NCBI GenBank assembly: GCA_963717445.1
Contig: OY970334.1
Location: forward strand, 3,968,001 to 4,032,000
Direction of reading: 5' to 3'
Origin: JAGVPT01 sp963717445
GTDB taxonomy: Bacteria; Bacteroidota; Ignavibacteria; UBA10030; UBA8401
Length of the DNA stretch: 64,000 bases
The translations under genes and the position numbers were made by a program. How positions within the stretch are numbered: position 1 is the first letter of the stretch; each line of letters begins with the position of its first letter. This document shows positions 62,458 to 64,000 of this stretch, piece after piece. The notes under the pieces are model-generated. The model ran no database searches and was not told where the DNA came from. It saw nothing but the letters and a program-made list of their open reading frames with translations.

Positions 62458-63255
62458 ATGATCGTATCAGAGCGACGAGTATGCCGTGTATTGGGACAAG
62501 CACGATCAACGCAGCGACAAGAGCACAGAGCCAGCGAAGAAGAAGAACGCCTTACACAGCGCATCACAGAGCTGGCATGTCAATATGGGCGTTATGGCTA
62601 TCGTCGGGTAACCTTGTTACTGAGGACTGAAGGATGGCGTGTGAACCACAAGCGAGTCGAACGGATATGGCGTCAGGAAGGCCTGAAAGTGCCCAAAAGG
62701 CAGCGCAAGCGACGACGTCTATGGCTCAATGATGGATCCTATATCCGACTGAGACCAGAACACAAGGATCACGTCTGGAGTTATGATTTTGTTGCAGACA
62801 GAACGAGTAATGGAAAACCGTTAAGGATGCTCAACGTGATCGACGAGTACACCAGAGAATGCCTGGCGATCAGGATTGACCGGAAGCTTACCTCGAACGA
62901 TGTTGTGGAGGCTTTAGCAGAATTATTTGTGACGAGGGGAACCCCGGCACATATCCGCTCGGACAATGGACCGGAGTTTATTGCAGAGGCAGTACGAACA
63001 TGGCTTCAACGGCTCGGTGTGGATCCACTCTTTATCGAACCGGGAAGTCCTTGGGAGAACGGATACATCGAATCATTCAACGGAAAGTTAAGAGACGAGT
63101 TGCTTAATGGAGAGATCTTTGATACAATTACGGAGGCAAAGGTTGTGACGGAACGATGGAGGAACTACTACAACAAAATCAGACCACACAGTTCGTTAGG
63201 CTACAAACCACCGGCACCGGAAACATTTTATTCACTTCAGGTTGCCAATGCCTGA
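62458..63255 (+). CDS. IS3-family transposase OrfB (DDE integrase)
   Basis: 265 residues from ATG 62458; the frame is open from 62374 and the conserved start LLSPVKRRRAAEEIQEE lies before this ATG, so a -1 frameshift from OrfA is likely. The rve domain has the acid triad in SYDFVAD, RSDNGPEFIA and ENGYIESFNGKLRDELL. It looks intact, so the element may still be active. Confidence 0.92.
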   Translation: MIVSERRVCRVLGQARSTQRQEHRASEEEERLTQRITELACQYGRYGYRRVTLLLRTEGWRVNHKRVERIWRQEGLKVPKRQRKRRRLWLNDGSYIRLRPEHKDHVWSYDFVADRTSNGKPLRMLNVIDEYTRECLAIRIDRKLTSNDVVEALAELFVTRGTPAHIRSDNGPEFIAEAVRTWLQRLGVDPLFIEPGSPWENGYIESFNGKLRDELLNGEIFDTITEAKVVTERWRNYYNKIRPHSSLGYKPPAPETFYSLQVANA

Positions 63256-63298
63256 AAAAATTAACTAACTTAACATTGGCACATAAACTGGGGGCAGG

Positions 63299-64000
63299 TC
63301 ACGATAGAGTAGCGGAATCATATTCAGATTTTTTGTCGCGGAAGGCTTGAATGAGATATGCGCTCTCGCCTGCTTCCGCAAGAAGAGTGTCTTCGACACG
63401 TTCTTGGCTTAGCGAGGTTAGTCCTCTCTTAATCGAGTCAGCCTGAAAGATTGACTCACCCACTTTCAGGGCGCGTGGATCGCGTTCTTCTTTGCGAATT
63501 TGAATGTCTCGAGCTTTCTTAAGTAGATCGATTAAATTGCGAGGGGGCTTGACACCGTTACCATCACGAATTCGGGATAAGATCCAGGTCCACGTCAAAG
63601 GTTTTTTTTCTCCAACGTCGATTTGTTCAGGGAAGAAAAATGCGAAGATTTCTTTCTTAGTTCTTCCGCCAAGGTTTGCCTCATTGATGACTTTCGAGTT
63701 ATTCATTATTCGACGCATCAAAAGGTCGAAGAGGTCCTCGTCGTTCCAAGTCACGGCTATTCTTCGGGCATTTACGTGGGTGAGGTTTACGAAGCCGCCT
63801 TCTATTATTTTTCTAAACAAATCGTTCCTCACAAACAGCTTAAGGCGGATGTTCTCGAATTCGAGCAAATCGAGGTATGTTCTGAATAACGCACGAAGAG
63901 CTGGTTTTTCAGTATTTGGGAATCCTTGGAATGCTTCATCAAGTCTATCAATTACGACCCATGCTTTTAGTTCAATCTGAGCAAGAACTTGATTGAGAAG
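63299..64000 (-). pseudogene. P-loop ATPase (Sll1717-like), interrupted by an IS and cut by the window end
   Basis: The minus-strand frame is open to base 64000. It contains AWVVIDRLDEAFQGFPNTEK, a Walker B-like segment with a D-R-L-D-E order, then LEFENIRLKLFVRNDLFRKI, where a conserved Arg ends a beta strand as in sensor motifs, and a helical middle part. The last codons SATLS end at a TGA made by the IS. Walker A must lie beyond the window. The pattern resembles Sll1717-family ATPases found near defence and mobile genes; that family call is moderate. The C-terminal part is at 61928-62063. Confidence 0.7.

Larger units (their letters stand above)
62064..63302 (+). mobile_element. IS3-family insertion sequence, IS407-like, 1239 bp
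   Basis: The ends begin TGACCTGCCCCC and finish with the complement GGGGGCAGGTCA (one extra C). They carry two overlapping-frame genes, orfA and orfB. GAT occurs directly outside each end (62061-62063 and 63303-63305), a 3-base target duplication. Removing the element and one GAT restores an intact reading frame for the ATPase gene across the site, which confirms the borders. Confidence 0.92.

Overview
The window looks like a chromosomal segment of a free-living anaerobic or facultative member of the Bacteroidota/Ignavibacteria lineage. The main evidence is two secreted proteins, one ending in a classic type IX secretion (T9SS) type A sorting domain and one with a divergent tail of the same kind. 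Supporting this are a TonB-dependent receptor with an N-terminal carboxypeptidase-regulatory-like domain next to a PorV-like barrel, a fused alpha/beta 2-oxoacid dehydrogenase E1, and -10 elements of the TAnnTTT kind. The placement is inference from gene content; no rRNA is present.

Layout. Positions 1-383 hold the end of hypE (NiFe-hydrogenase maturation). A non-coding stretch packed with nested inverted repeats follows (462-1016). A four-gene 2-oxoacid:ferredoxin oxidoreductase operon with a small frameshifted helical gene occupies 1149-4196. Two nucleobase/nucleoside transporters lie on the minus strand (4278-7245). A 12-kb 2-oxoacid dehydrogenase and lipoate cluster runs 7588-19754: lpdA, lipB, a fused E1, a separate E1 alpha/beta pair with E2, lipA, then a full PDH E1 alpha/beta and E2. 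All these enzymes can share one E3 and one lipoyl-synthesis route. It sits behind a promoter, a 27-codon leader ORF and an intrinsic terminator that together look like an attenuator. The translation/cell-growth operon rplM-rpsI-rpsB-tsf-pyrH-frr follows (19844-23925), then two PspC/LiaF-like membrane genes, polA and an EamA exporter.

Positions 29300-44086 are an envelope region. It contains a 151-bp MITE, a LysM lytic transglycosylase, two large secreted proteins, a frameshifted lipoprotein, a TonB receptor, a PorV-like protein whose start codon is missing, and a beta-propeller lipoprotein. Positions 44094-51231 carry a flavin reductase, an acyl-CoA synthetase, twin PAP2 phosphatases, a two-PDZ protein and pfkA. 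A sugar ABC transporter locus (51642-53547) is decayed by an internal deletion that fuses the ATPase to the permease tail. It is followed by a Y1 (IS200-like/RAYT-type) transposase flanked by direct copies of a palindromic repeat. A secreted GH38 mannosidase and an aldo/keto reductase complete the resident part.

From 58993 to the end is an accessory island. A tRNA-Asp gene is cut in its anticodon stem and a tyrosine integrase follows. Next come a class II Fic protein with its own Bacteroidetes-type promoter and flanking operator-like repeats, and a remnant of a second integrase that is identical in protein but differs at 14 silent sites. A small helical gene follows, and then a P-loop ATPase gene on the minus strand interrupted by a 1239-bp IS3-family element. 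The 3-bp target duplication (GAT) allows exact in-frame reconstruction of that gene.
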